From Megascapheus bottae (Eukaryota; Chordata; Mammalia; Rodentia; Geomyidae): a stretch of 64,000 nt of DNA. The stretch lies in contig JANJXV010000013.1 of assembly GCA_024803745.1 (NCBI GenBank), forward strand, positions 4,340,001-4,404,000, in the 5' to 3' direction. A program made the translations under genes and the position numbers. The notes under the pieces are model-generated. The model saw nothing but the letters and a program-made list of their open reading frames with translations, had not been told where the DNA came from and did no database searches. Positions 1 to 12,584 of the stretch are shown here, in pieces (position 1 is the stretch's first letter; every line of letters starts with the position of its first letter).

Positions 1-1125
1 GACCAGTACATAAAAAGGAAAGGGGTTTGGCCTGCTGTGTATGCTATTACTATTACTACAGATACCCTTTGTGATTCTTTTCCACTCACCATTAGGTGGT
101 TCATCAGATTAATAACAGCCAATCCGGAAGGGCAGTAAACAAAGGAACTGGTTTTCTGGTAAGAGGCAGAGGGAAATGTGATTAATGGTGGGAATGAAGG
201 TGTCATGAAAACGGCCTTTTATTTTAACAACTGAAAATCCCAGTCCATACACATTGCATGCATTCTGCCTACAAATGAAGTCTTGACTTCAGTGTCAGAA
301 AATTACTTTGAAAGGATATGTCAGTTATTAACTGCTAAATGAACTCTTTCCCTAATGCTGAAACCCACTCGGGAGAGAGTTACATTAACAACACAAACAA
401 AAGAAGATTGTGGGTCACACCCCAAAGGCTTGACAATATTTTAGGAATGTGTTAACAGATGTAAAACAATTAAGAGCAAGAGGCTTACCATTAGTTTATG
501 AGCCAAGATAATAAATATGTAACGCTTTCCAAGAAGCTGTAATTCATTCATATGCTCACTTACCAAATATTTTTAATTTCTGGTTGTGTGCAAAACATTG
601 TGTTAAGGATGCCAAGGTAAATACAATGAGACTGCTGCTGAATAACTTCTAGTGTGTTGAGATTGTGATGTTGGGTTGTTTTAACCAAGATGAGAGAGTA
701 CTAGGAAAGCAGAGAGAGACTCTATCTAGGAAGTCATGCAGGTGACACAGAGGAAGTGACTTCTGGCTCAAATCTTGAGAGTTACAAATAGCAATTTGCA
801 ATTTATTTTTTCTATGAGAATCTTCTTTTCCAAATTTTCTTCTACTTTTCATTGGCTGTGCTGGCTAAAAACTATTATACTCATCAATGGATGTCAAATT
901 ATATGGTACCGAAGAGGATGAAGATGTCAGAACTGTTTTTCTGTGAGTCATATTTCATTAAGAGACACTTATAGAATGAAAAATAAAAAAAAGAGAAGAA
1001 AAAAAGGATTTGCTTTTTCAAACCCTACTGTTTATCACTTCTTATTTCCAAATTATTATCTAGTTTTCCTTCCTTTCCTCCTACAATATTTCTTATCAGC
1101 AATACAGTATTTCAATATCAGTAAT
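1..1125. other. Single-copy stretch, no gene seen
   Basis: No exon-like frame or recognisable repeat covers most of this stretch. Around 545-640 a segment resembles the ATTCATTCA...AAATATTT portion of an L2-type fossil, but it is too diverged to assign. 975-1010 is A/G-rich low complexity. Confidence 0.5.
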
Positions 1126-1160
1126 AAATTTATTTATTTATTTATTTATTTATTTATTTT
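1126..1160. repeat. (TTTA)n microsatellite
   Basis: About eight to nine TTTA units abut the 3' end of the minus-strand SINE that follows. The array probably grew from that SINE's A-rich tail, read here as T-rich. Confidence 0.9.
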
Positions 1161-1357
1161 GCCAGTCTTGGGTTTGAACTTGGGGCCTGGGCATTGTCCC
1201 TGAGCTGCTTTTGCTCAAGGCTAGCACTTTACCACTTGAGCTACTGTGCCACTTACAGCTTTTTGCGTTTATGTTTATATGATACTGAGGAATAGAACCC
1301 AGGGCTTCATAAATGCTAGACAAGCACTCTATTACTAAACCACATTCCCAACCCCCA
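1161..1357 (-). mobile_element. IDL-Geo dimeric SINE
   Basis: Read on the minus strand this has an ID-like left half (A-box region near 1335, B-box-like motif near 1300) and then the Geo right half ending near 1165. It is more diverged than the 56.0 kb copy. The TTTA array lies at its 3' end. Non-coding; it would have been mobilised by L1 proteins. Confidence 0.8.
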
Positions 1358-1925
1358 GAAATAATTTTTATATATTTATATTCTCCTAATGGATTGTCTT
1401 TCTGTGACAGCGGAAATTACACTTTTTACATTTTTCATTTTTTAGAGGATGTAGTGGAAGGGAATAAAGTTTATTCAATATCTGCTAAATTACAAGGTGC
1501 TATGAAACAGTTAATACCTTACTCTCTACCCTACAATTTTCAGTCATCTTCTGTGGAGTATAGTAATCCATTTTACAGATATATAATTTAAGGTACAAAA
1601 AAGACTAAATGTCTTGCCCAAGTTTATATTGCTGAATAGTATAATTTAGACTTGTGATATCTGCTTCCTCTTTGTTCTCTTTTCCGTGTTAGTTTTACAA
1701 GATAGACAATATTTGTGTTAAAGAGGCAATGAACTGATCTCTTTAAGTCCCTGTCTCATTCATTAATTAATCTACCACATATCCTGCCATGTTTCAGGAT
1801 TTTTGAATTCTAAAAAACAACCATCAGTTTTTTTTTCTCCTGAGAACTTTATTTTTTATTTTTTTTTTACATTTTAAAAAATTCCTTAATTTATTGTGTT
1901 CTTCCACCTGCCATGTTACAGTTAT
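1358..1925. other. Single-copy stretch with T-rich runs
   Basis: AT-rich sequence with poly-T runs near 1830 and 1860. I see no gene and no repeat I can name. Confidence 0.45.
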
Positions 1926-2403
1926 TTTTAATTGTAATGTATAGAGAGGTTACAGTGATATTCGCCAGATAGTAGGTGCATTACTTCTCACACATTGGTA
2001 CCCCCTCTCATGTTTTTGTCCCATTTCTCTCCCCCCAATCATCCCCTCCCAATCATCTTGTTTTCCCCCTTCCCTTTCCTCCTTCAAATAAACAAATGTG
2101 TATTCAAGATACAAGGTAATAAAGTCAGATACTGTAACAATATGAGATTTACCAGAGGGCAACAAAGGAGAAGAGAAATAATACATCGCACAATATAAAG
2201 CTCTTGTTTCCATATCTTAGAGATCCTTTCATTTAGCCTCATCCTATATGACCTTATGTATCTAGGTTTTGCGATGTTATAATCCTCTGATAGGAGAGTC
2301 CAAGGTTTGCACTAATTATTACAAATGAGGGAAACCATTGTGCCTGTGTTCCTTTGGGTCTGACTTACTTCACTTCATATGATTTTTTTCCAAGTATTTC
2401 TAT
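1926..2403 (-). mobile_element. 5'-truncated L1, 3' UTR and ORF2 end
   Basis: The plus strand shows the reverse complement of an L1 3' end: a T-rich start, GGGGTTAC-like motif, the ATTCRCCAGATAGTAGGTGCATTA block, a pyrimidine-rich UTR near 2010-2085 and the ORF2 C-terminal coding region from about 2310. The same order recurs at 19.5, 44.2, 47.1 and 56.9 kb. It is severely truncated and cannot be active. Confidence 0.85.
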
Positions 2404-2531
2404 TTTCTTTTTTTTTATTGTAATTAGTAAAGGGGTTACATGATATTTGCCAGGTAGAAGGTGCATTAATTCACATACATTGATACCCTTTCACATGTCT
2501 TGGTACCCATTTCCCTCCCCCCCCCACTCAG
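2404..2531 (-). mobile_element. L1 3' end fragment
   Basis: A second L1 3' terminus starts with T9 directly after the first and contains only the last ~120 bp of 3' UTR. The two may be separate insertions, one landing at the truncated 5' edge of the other. I could not find a target duplication. Confidence 0.75.
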
Positions 2532-3141
2532 TTTTATAAAATGAAATATCTTGAGACAATTGAGATCTAAAGTCCTGTCTTCCTTGCTCCCTTCTTTCCT
2601 TGCTTGCTTCCTTGCTTCCTAGTAAAGACAGGGTCTCATGCTTACCAAGCAGTAATTCTACCATTTGAGCTTCCAGCCCTTTTAACTTTGTTTATATTTT
2701 GAGATTGGGTATTGGTATTTTCCCTGTGAGCCTAGATAGCATTTCTCTTATTCCTCTTACAGCTATGGCTGGGATGGCGAGGACTCTCCACTGCCTGTAG
2801 ATTTTTCTCTTGAGATACAATCTCCCAAACATTTTGCCTAAGTTGGGCTGGAAATACGATCTGTGAAGTTTCTCAATGCATTTCAATAAAAAATAAAGTG
2901 GATCCAATGACATCCACAATGTCTTATTTTATTCATATCTTTAATGAATTCAAACATTTATAGTCATTGAAGAGAAAATTTTACCTCTTCATCTTTCCAG
3001 ATTCCTTTTCTATTTCAATCCACAGTGCTCCTATCAGAATGTGCTTTTGAAATAAATCAGATTTGAATTTTTTGTTGTAGCAATGCATTGAAGGCAGAAG
3101 ACAGCCATTACTCCATGGATGTTTCTAAACTACTTGGCCCT
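2532..3141. other. Single-copy stretch with a short ID-like remnant
   Basis: A pyrimidine-rich patch lies at 2580-2620. About 2620-2685 resembles the reverse complement of an ID monomer (GGGTCTCATGCTTACCAAGC then a CTACCATTTGAGC-like block). The rest shows no gene or clear repeat. Confidence 0.45.
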
Positions 3142-3216
3142 GGAATGGAAGGAAGGGAAGGAGGGCAGGAGGGGGAGGGGAGAGGGGAGAGAGAGACAGA
3201 CAGACAGAGACAGAAA
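3142..3216 (+). repeat. Purine-rich low-complexity tract
   Basis: GGAA, GGGGA, GAGA and GACA units form an almost pure purine run of about 75 bp. No coding content. Confidence 0.85.
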
Positions 3217-3474
3217 AACTGGTGGATAATAGTATGACTTACTGGTACAAATAATAAGTTATGCCAAATTCAATTAGTAACTCTAAATTCTTTAATAAGA
3301 CAAAATATGAAAGAGCTAAATCCTGCTAGAGTATGAAGGATATATAAAGATACTATTCCATACCATTGTTGGGCAAATGGATAGAGGTAACACAGCTAAA
3401 CAGTTTTGTAAGGGCAACTTGGTAAAGAGCTTACTGGAACATGCCAGGTTTAATATTAAAAATACACTTAAGAA

Positions 3475-3499
3475 TAATATATATATATATATATATATA
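3475..3499. repeat. (AT)n microsatellite
   Basis: Around twelve AT dinucleotides in an AT-rich single-copy stretch. Confidence 0.9.
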
Positions 3500-6052
3500 A
3501 CTTGTGCTTGCCTTTTCGTTTAATGCCTTGAAGCCAATGGTAATATCTTATATACTTACAAATAAAATGAGAAGTCCTAATTCTTTCCCTTCTCAATAGA
3601 CTCCTAAAACATAGACCTTTAGAAAGTACTACTTTTCATCTCTTCAAAAGTAGTACTCCTTACATTCTGATTACTCATCTAAAATTTGCTCAAAATCAAA
3701 CACTGTGTTAGTTATTTGCATAATCTTTCATTGCTTTAATCTTACTTTCTTACTTCCCTAGGAACTTTGTTTGATCAGCTAATACTACTTATGCTTCTTC
3801 AATCTCTCTTTTATTTAAATATACACACAGACTTTTCTACTTTGACTTTGCTTCTTTTTCTAAGCTATTTTCTACCATCTCTGCTCTGTACCCTCTCTTC
3901 CTGTTTATACTGAAATCTGTCTATGCCTCAATCTTTCTTTTTTGGCTTGCAACTTGTTTCTATTAAAGTTACCTGAGGCTTCATAAATCCAAAATCTCAT
4001 CTCATCTCTCATTTTCTTGAGACATTTGAATTTATATGGTCATTCTGTAGAAATTCTTATCTTGGTTTTGACAACACATATTCTTGCATTACGGACTTCT
4101 CCTAGTCTGCTCCTTCTCAGTTTTTTAAAAAGAGCTGCATCAAGAGGAAATACCGGACATAAGAGACAGATAAAGGACGCTGGGAGTAGCCAGGTGCTGG
4201 AGGCATTAGAACCTCGAAGGTTATGGCAGAGACTAACTATGGTCTCAGTGCTGAGAGCACCAGAAAGTCTTGGAAGAGCTGGAGGATTAAGCATCATGTG
4301 ATATGACTTAAACTTTGAAACAGAGGAAGGCAAGCATGATGGAGTGACTGGCAATAGGAAAATTAGTATATGCTTTGAGAAAGACAGATAATAGTTTGAA
4401 TGAGAATAATAACAGTAAAGAGGAAAATATCACTCAAGGTATAATTAAGAGGTAGGCAAGGTAGGCAATGTATTTTATGTGAAAGGAAGAAAAGTTAGTT
4501 TATAGCTTGGTCATCTATCAGATTGACAGATAACAGAGCCACCTGCTAAGAGAAGAATAACTTTGGGATACCTTAGGAAGAAGGAAGCAACCAAACTTGT
4601 GGTTAAAAAGTAACCCCAATTGATACGTCTGTCTCTTCTATGCTAATGGAATCTGTCCTGGTTTCTTTAGTTTTCCCCATGTAGAAGTGCCTTTGTTTTC
4701 TTTAATGTTACTTTAGTTATTTTTACAGGGTGAAGGGTAGACAGCCCTTTAAATATTGAGAAGGCTAATTACTGGAAGAAGGATTAGAATGACTCTTGTA
4801 GCCCTGAGAAGGATAATGGGGACCTATGGGAAGGCAGATTTTAGTTACATAAAAATGAGCAATTCCATAATGATTTTAGAAATAAGCATGTGTCAGGAGA
4901 GAAGGTCTTTCTGACTGAAAATGTTTACAAAATCCTCTGCGACTGTTTCGTGGGGATTATTGTAGAAAAAGCTTAATGGCCATTAAATGGACGAAGAACT
5001 GGAAAGCGAGACTAGCTACACAAATGATCTCTGGGTTCAGAATATTCCAATGTAGCTCTTATGATTTTGTAGCTCTTCTAATAGTCCCTATTCCTCTTTC
5101 CACACTGTGGCAAATATAGGAAGTTCTGAGTAACCCTGGTCTCAAGAATTTTTCCCAGGTGCCTACTGACTGCTTCTTCATTCAGGATTTTGTCATTTCT
5201 TTGAGTGTCTGCATGAAAGCACAATTTATTCAGAACCGTCACTCAGCAGTAAGACACTGTGAATCCATTAATGAAGCTACAGTAATTGAGGATTTTACCC
5301 AAGTCTGACTCTCAGCCTTAACTCATGCATAATTTTTCCTTCCCATGGATTGTGCCATTCTTAGCCAATCAAGAGTGACCATCTTGGAAGTGCTGCATGT
5401 TTTAATTTTAAAAAAAAAGACGTTTCCTGGTTTCATGACTCAAACAAAGGAATTGTTTGCTTCTGGACATGGGGAGATTTTGAATGCCAAGAAGCATTGG
5501 GAAATAGGAGAATGGATGTTAGTCCTCATACATTTAACAACGTATTAAGAAATAAAGCATTCTGTTTGTCAAACCATATAAAGCCTTTATTCACATTAAA
5601 ATAGCCTCTCTAAAAATAAAAAATGCATTAAAATAGCACCTCTGTTAGTAAGCAGAGAGAAGGCTGCATTTGTTAATTGTATGTATCACTCTGGTACCTG
5701 TGTGAACACAGGTACATCATAGAATCTACCAGATGTCAAATTCAAGTATGAGACTCAAATTCCTCCACCAAATTCTCCACTTATGTCAGTGGCATATAAC
5801 ATGGGACCAGGAGTATGCTTGACCGACTGAAGCTCAAGTCTCATGAAGCTCAGGTCTCTCTTGTGGTTGTAAAGACTTAACTGTGTGTCTCATGAATTAA
5901 CCAAGCTATGGAAACTCAAAGCATCCTGCCCTCATTTCAACCCATCAATCATTATTTATTGAGCAACTTTTAGAGAGGAATTGTGCTATGTAGATGTTTA
6001 CAGAGAGTTAAAAATAAAGTACAGAATCTAGCAATTGCCCTCACTAAGCTTA
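3500..6052. other. 2.5 kb with no recognised gene or young repeat
   Basis: No exon-like frames with splice signals and no SINE or young L1. Frames near 4017-4354 on both strands overlap each other and show no family resemblance. 4920-5340 has evenly mixed, homeobox-motif-rich sequence and could include conserved non-coding DNA. 5940-6000 resembles an L2/MIR-type fossil (TTATTTATTGAGCA). Confidence 0.5.
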
Positions 6053-6055
6053 ATC

Positions 6056-6088
<33 letters not shown>

Positions 6089-6530
6089 TTAAATTTAATC
6101 TTATTGTCAAAGTGATGTATAGCGGGGTTATAGTTAATGCACAAGGTAATCAGTATATTTCTTGTCAGACATGGTTATTCCCTTCCTTGTTTTTCTCCTA
6201 TTTTCTCTCCCTTCTCAAGCACAAGTTATAAAGTTCATTTCTGTCATACTGTCTTCTGAGAACTGCTGTTGCATTGGTTTGCCCTTTTTCCTTTTTCCTC
6301 ACCATTTTGTTGTTCCTCTTCTCTTCCCTAAATTCAGATAAACATAAATATGACACAGGATGCCAAGATCAGATACAGTGACAACAGGGATAAACCAAAA
6401 AAGGGAAAAAGAAAAGAAAAAAGAAATAATTTCATACAGCATACTAATAACAAGAAAAATCTCCTATTTCCATATCTTAAAGTTCATTTCACTTAGCATC
6501 AACAAAACTTAGTCTTCATGAATATGCTAG
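6053..6530 (-). mobile_element. Older L1 3' UTR with (TTA)n tail
   Basis: A (TTA)n array at 6056-6090 leads into an L1 3' UTR of an older type than the 1.9 kb copy, with a related block order (GGGGTTATAGTTAATGCACAAG). It ends near the CATTTCACTTAGCATC block that marks the ORF2 end. Similar older copies lie at 11.2 and 32.3 kb. Confidence 0.65.
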
Positions 6531-6748
6531 TAAGAAGTATTCCCAATACATTTTAGTGACATTTCACAGTAACAGAAAGTGGTAAGTTACAGAACCATGA
6601 TTGGGTAGAACTTATATTAGATTTTAGCTATGTGATTTGGGCTTAATGACTGGGAGAGAAAATCTATCCAGGAAGCAGATATGGATATAGAAGTGTAACA
6701 TTTGAACTGAGGCTCCACAAGTAACTATATTTCAAAATGGCTCATGTC

Positions 6749-7527
6749 AGAATTTCAGTTCCCTATGACCCAGCAATTCCACTCCTTGGCATTTACCCAA
6801 ACATCCAGAAACAAGGGCATACTAAATCCACTAGCACAATGATGTTCATTGCAGCACTATTTACCATAGCAAAGATACAGAATCAATCCAGATGCCCCTC
6901 AGCAGATGATTGGATCAAGAAGATGTGGTATTTATACACAAAGGGATTCTATGCTGCCATCAGAAAGAATGACTTCGCCCTATTTGTAAGGAAATGGAAA
7001 GACTTGGAAAACACCACATTAAGTGAAGTAAGGCAGATTCAAAATAACATAAGCTCAATGGTTTCCCTCATTGGTAATAATTAGTACACATCTAGGACTC
7101 TCCTAGCCAAGGATTACCATAGCTCAAAACCTAGGTACATAAATAAGGTCATATAGGATGAGGTTAAATGAAAGGATCTCTAGGATATGGAAATAAGAGC
7201 TTTATCTTGTGTGATTGTTGTTCTTAATGTACCATGTTATTTCTCTTCTATTTTTTGCCCTTATGTTTAATCTCATATTCTTACTGTATCTGACTTTGTT
7301 ACTTGGTATATTGTATATCCATCTGTTTGTTTATTTGAAATATGAAAGGGAAGGGGGGAATCAAGAGGAATAGGAGGGGATGGATGGGGAAGGGAAATGG
7401 GGACAAAAACATGAGGAGTATTAATGTGTGAGAAGTAATGCACCTACTACCTGATGAATGTAGCTATAACCCCTCTACATATTATCCCAACAATAAAAAA
7501 TAAAAATTAATAATAAAGAGAATTTCA
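6749..7527 (+). mobile_element. 5'-truncated L1 with 9-bp target duplication
   Basis: The L1 runs from 6758 to 7518. It encodes the ORF2 C-terminus in one frame to about 7081 (MFIAALFTIAKI and YTKGFYAAIRKNDFA are visible), then a 3' UTR with a G-rich tract at 7350-7400 and an A-rich tail. AGAATTTCA flanks it at 6749-6757 and 7519-7527. Only about 760 bp remain, lacking endonuclease and reverse transcriptase domains. Confidence 0.9.
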
Positions 7528-8689
7528 CTTGTGTACAAAGATTCTATTTCTGAACCAAGCATTAGGTTAATTAGATGCTAATTTTCTACATGAAGAAAAG
7601 AGATGAGTTTTAGTAGTATGCTCACTCACCTTTTATAAATGATGTGCTAAGCCATGCATCTAGTTCCTACCAAGAGCATTGTAAGGTTAGCAGTGATCCA
7701 TTGCTCTACATGTGGAGTCTTATTTAATCACTCAAGAGTTTTATACACCATCACTAATATAAATCATGTTATACAAATGGGGAGGCTAAGGCTCAGAGAT
7801 GTTAAAGAGGTAAAAGAAAAATGTATTTATAATCACAGATAATATTGTCCTATTTACAACTGTGATTTAAATTAAGGGACATCAAGAAACTGGATGAGGC
7901 AATGATTTGATGTTACAAATTAGACTGAGAAATTTGGATTTGATTGTTTAGTCTGTGGGTGGTGTTGAATACATTTGTGGTTAATGCTTTGTGAGAACTA
8001 GGCCGGAACCCAATTCACCATCACCCTATCAACACATGAGCAATGGCTGAACTAATCCCCTGTATTGGAGTCTGTAGCAAACTAGGCCAATGGGATTCCC
8101 CATCCCTTGAGGCTGTCATGGCCAATCACAGACCTCTAGAGCTGACATACTACATTTTCTTTGTTCTCTCACTGATTCATTAAGACATCTTAAAATGAGA
8201 GCGATCATCTAACTCCCACTTGGATCAAATTCTCTATTAGTATTCAGTCAGCTTGCTTCACTTTCTTTTCTAAAAATCCTTAGGAACCCCACATTTCAAG
8301 ATGGCTTGGACTGAAATTTCCTTGAGTAGAAACGATTTCCATTTATTAACTAAGGTTAATTACAGTATGATTTTCTAAGAGAGGAGAGGAAAGAGCTCTC
8401 GGATTTCATTGGGCTTCCTTGCCTTATAAACCTAGAATTGTTACTAATGTCACGTGTGGGAAGAAAACCTCAACCTATTGTACTTACTTCCCGTGATTCC
8501 TAAGCCTTAGCACAGTGCTCCATTCATGATAGCACAAAATAGAAGCTTCTTTGATAAATGAGGCAATGTACAAAGTTGGAATAGAATTAGATTTAATAAT
8601 ATAAGCCTGATGTTAAAATAGGTGCTTTGAGGTGAATGTGATCAACATTAAAACAATGGTGATACAAGGAAAGAAGACAAGCTACCTAC
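7528..8689. other. Single-copy stretch with a MIR-like fossil
   Basis: About 7715-7815 resembles a reverse-strand MIR (ACAAATGGGGAGGCTAAGGC, then AGAGATGTTAAAGAGG). Two CCAAT motifs lie at 8087-8091 and 8122-8126 in a possible old repeat. No gene seen. Confidence 0.5.
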
Positions 8690-9365
8690 TTTTCTCAATA
8701 CCATCAAGACACCTGCACACCCATGATTATTGCTGAATTATTCACAATAGTGAAATTGTGGAAACAGCCAAGATACCCTACAATAAAGGAGTGGACTCCC
8801 AAATTGTAGTGCTTACATACAATGGAATATTTTTACAGTCATTACAAAGAATATTGTGCCATTTGCAGGGAAATGGATGGACTTAGAATAAGTAATGTTA
8901 AGTGAGGTAAGTCAAGCTCAGATACAAATGACACATTTTCCCTCATATGTAGAAGCTAAATCTAAAATACTCCAGGACTTGATAAATTATGTAGGAATCT
9001 GGGCATTCACACATACATAGTGCAGAGGAGAATAAGGAACACAAAGGCACAATGCCTTTGTGTCTCTGATTTATAAAATAATATTGAAATGAACTCTAGG
9101 AAATAGAAATGAGGCTTATCTTTGTTGGTGTTTTCATTTTCTTTTTATTGTGCTTGTTTATATGTCTTTGGGATGGTAAGCAGGGAACACAGAAATGGAG
9201 ATACAAAGGTAAACAAATACAAAAGGGATTATATTGAAAATGATCTATATCACTTATGGGTGAGGATGAGAGAGTATGATTTGACATTGTCCAAAAAGAA
9301 TGTACTCTTTACCTGACTTACATAACCATAATCCTTCTGAACATCATCTTTATGTAACCATAAGA
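8690..9365 (+). mobile_element. Older L1, ORF2 end and 3' UTR
   Basis: The start matches the degenerate ORF2 C-terminal region (CCATGATTATTGCTGAATTATTCACAATAG, then AATGGAATATT and GAAATGGATGGACTTAG). The end carries the ACATTGTCCAAAAAGAA block that also closes the copies at 54.96 and 62.26 kb. Many stops break the frame, so it is an old copy. Confidence 0.8.
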
Positions 9366-9870
9366 ATTGAACATGTAGCAATAGTGTTTTTCTGTAATTT
9401 CAGGAAAGTATTGAAGTCAAAGGAAGATGCAAACAGAGTACATAGAAACCTGTAAAAGCAAAGTGAGGTCCTGCGTTTAAGACCTGAATCCTTTAATGAT
9501 GCAAGGCAAATAAACCATCATAATGGAGCTCAAAATTTTCCTCCGTAAAATGAAAGATATCAATGTGCTAGAATTGTATGACAATTAATGCAAAAATCAT
9601 GCAAAGTAGCTGATACACACAGTAGGTGCAATAGAAATCATAATTTCACTTTTTCTCCCTTTTCCTCACATAGAAAGTTTGCACAATTAAGCAGTAAGCA
9701 TAGCTTTGCTAAATTAGGCCTGTGTGGAGGTTCTAGCACTGGGTTACTATGGCAACATACATTTTTATTTTTATTTTTTATAGACAAATTTTTCTAGTAA
9801 GTATTGGTAATTTTAAAATTAAACTGCTCTATTAAAAAAGGCTTTTAAATATCTACCAAGCCCTTCTGTA
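9366..9870. other. Single-copy stretch with a MIR fossil
   Basis: About 9465-9640 resembles forward MIR: CCTCCGTAAAATGAAAG in the core and CACACAGTAGGTGCAATAG near the 3' end. The remainder shows nothing I recognise. Confidence 0.5.
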
Positions 9871-10110
9871 ATTAGCATACATTAGTTGTAAAGTGGAGGG
9901 TCTCACTGTGACATTTCCACATATGTACAATATGTCCTGGCCATTCTGTCACTCTCCTTCCTTCTATTTGCCTTGAACAGTCTTTTGACCATTTTTATTA
10001 TTATATTTTCATATGTTCATATAGATTAAATAGACCATAATCATTTTTATTACCCCTCCCTCTTCCCTCTGATACCCATCTCCTAATATACTCTTTTTTG
10101 CACTCTATTC
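9871..10110 (-). mobile_element. Old L1 3' UTR fossil
   Basis: It begins AATTAGCATACATTAGTTGT and continues with the ATTTCCACATATGTACAATATG block of old mammalian L1 3' UTRs in reverse. A second copy with the same start lies at 62.72 kb, which supports repeat status. Confidence 0.6.
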
Positions 10111-11225
10111 TGATTAGCATAGTTTATTTCTATTTCCATTTTAATTTAAGGAAGACAGAGTTAATTTTTCTCAATAAACACATCTGTGCTGCCATCCATT
10201 GTGCTACATTTGATTTACTCAAAATAACTATTTTGAGTAACTGTACTGTAACTATACTGTATTATTTTATCACAGCATGCTTGTTGAGCATTATGTTTTT
10301 CTGACATTTGACATAAGAGATTGGAACCATTTATTGTCTACTAAGGCAAGGATGGCAAACATACCACAAATTCTGGCATTTCTTATGGCTGTGCTGATAT
10401 TCCAATTTTCTTTGGAACTATAGAAGACAACTCTCAATATATTAGGTTTAGCATGTGAACTTTCTTTGTCTTCATGGACTAAGGTTCGGACTGTAAGTTG
10501 CTTTATATTGTGCCTGAAATTACCATTTGTATACATTCCTTGACGTATTGACACCTTAGATTCAGGAATCTTTGCCAGACTTTTTAATCCATAGAATATT
10601 TATTATCATTCCCATGAAGTAAGTTGTAGTCAGGCCTCATTGCCTAGAGAAAGACTAACTAAGAAAAGGTCCACTGCTACACAGTTCTTGTAGATGGGTT
10701 TAACATACCCAAAGGATAGATACAGACCAGAAAGTGGTACTGTAATCTATTGATAAGTTCCTCACATTTAAGTAATATATGTACCATATACATGATTTTT
10801 GCCACCTCCATTTACTATTTGATACTACTTAACATTTTCTTCACTGTGGCTAATTTTACTTGAAATTAATTTGAACTTAAAATTACACTGCAATCAGCAT
10901 AAAATCTATCAGCTAACATATATATGTAACTGTACATAAGAACACTTCAAAAATTAGCCTGCCATTTAATTCTAACTAGAAACTTTATTAATAATTAGTA
11001 CATACTATCCCTTGGTTATATTTTAACAAAATATAATGAAAGATAGATATTGGTTATATTTTAAGCACTAGTACATATTATGAATTTTACATGTACATAT
11101 AAGTATATATTTATATATGCTATTTAAAGCATAAAGGATTATCTGATGATAAAATCATAAAAGTTTGCATTCCTCCTTCTAAAATTGAAGAGATTAAGCT
11201 ATCCCCAACAAATTGATTCTGTGGC
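10111..11225. other. AT-rich single-copy stretch
   Basis: More than 1 kb of AT-rich sequence with no gene-like frame, no tRNA-like block and no SINE. A short local inverted repeat (TCAAAATAACTATTTTGA) sits at 10218-10235. Confidence 0.5.
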
Positions 11226-11490
11226 TTATATCTTTTTTATTTTTATTATAAAGATGATTGCAGAGGTGATACAGTTATACAAGTCAGATTAAAAACTACA
11301 TTTCCTGGGCCAGGAGCGTGTCCTAGTAGTAGAGTGCTCACATAGCATGCATGAAGCCCTGGGTTCGATTCCTCAGTATCACATTCACAGAAGAAATTTG
11401 GAAATGGTGCCATGGTTCAAGTGGTATAGCTCTAGCCTTCAGAAATCTCAAGGACAGTGCTTAGCCCCAGAGTTCAAGCCCAAGAGTAGC

Positions 11491-11523
<33 letters not shown>

Positions 11524-12045
11524 AACACCAACTCCATTTCTTTTTAACAATATCACCCCTTTTCTTGTTAGCTCTCTCCCAGTTTTTCCCTCCTGTCCCA
11601 ACACACAAGTTGTATAGTTCGTTTTCAGTATAGTGTGATTTTTCAGTGAGGCATTCATTTACCTATTGTCCCGCTATTTCAGTGTCCTCCTACCCTCCCA
11701 AAGTCAAACCAACAAATAAGGAAAAGGAAGATAAAACAATTATAGTGTCAAAGGAAAAAATATCTTGTTTTCATTTCTTGGAGTTCCTTTCAATAAATCT
11801 TATTTGAAATGATCAGATGCAGGTAGCTGTTGCAGCTTTGTGATCCTCTCCTGAGAATATCCTCCTTTTGAATGTCTACAGACCTGTTTAATTTATCATG
11901 TTTCAGCCTTTTTTTAACCACTCTGTGCATTTACTTATAGATTTATTGGCACATTCTAGTTACCACAAATGAGAGAAACCATGCCGCCTGTGTTTCTTTG
12001 GGTCTGGCTCTAAGCCCTTGGTCATAGCAGCTATTTTTTGTAGGC
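11226..12045 (-). mobile_element. Old L1 3' region split by a SINE
   Basis: Both flanks of the SINE at 11305-11529 belong to one minus-strand L1: the TTATTATAAAGATGATTGCAG 3' UTR start at left, and the CCCTTTTCTTGTTAGCTC UTR plus ORF2-end block (ACCACAAATGAGAGAAACCATG near 11960) at right. It is the same older subfamily as at 6.1 and 32.3 kb. Confidence 0.7.
11305..11529 (+). mobile_element. IDL-Geo SINE nested in L1
   Basis: An ID-like left half with B box GGTTCGATTCC at about 11361, then the Geo half, then a (CAA)n tail at about 11491-11524. The target duplication is AACTACATTTC at 11294-11304 and AACTCCATTTC at 11530-11540, one mismatch. It is younger than the L1 it interrupts. Confidence 0.88.
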
Positions 12046-12584
12046 AAGAAATAGAATAGTAACTTACAGCTACCACTGGGCAATAAAGCTATAAACCTTC
12101 TGGGCTCCAACCTGGACATGAGTTAGGTTCTAGTAAGTTAATAGGAAATGAGAAAACCATATGTGTCCAGGGACCAGAGCCACACTCACCACGTTACATA
12201 CCATATATTCATATAGTAGAGACTATTCATCAAGCAGAATGCACTATCTCCAGATATATACAACTATGTATATAAAGCTCTCAAATATAAAACTCAGTGG
12301 AAAAAAACCCAAGATATCACACATAGAGATTCCCTTCTTGAACACTTGTTTGTTAAACATGTCATTTGAAATATGATGTAAAAATCAATGTTAATAAATT
12401 CTTTAATAAAAATAGCATGATGAAAAAAAATCACACAGAGCATGATTCCATTTTGTAAAATCTAAAAGCAGATGAAATGGTGTTGGTTACATGAGATGTT
12501 CTGCTTTCAAATGTTCCTCTATTAATATAAACAGTTTTCTACATATGGAATTTTAAAGGACAATTCTTAAGATCATAAAAGGTC
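12046..12584. other. AT-rich stretch, possibly old L1
   Basis: No gene. The block around 12440-12480 (CATGATTCCATTTTGTAAAA) resembles old mammalian L1 sequence and may belong with the fossil that follows. Confidence 0.4.

Noticed and set aside
1926..2531. Possible tandem duplication of an L1 end
   Set aside because: The two 3' ends differ enough in sequence to be separate insertions rather than a recent duplication.
4017..4354. Overlapping plus and minus frames of about 100 codons
   Set aside because: No domain, no splice context, and mutual overlap on opposite strands; most likely chance.
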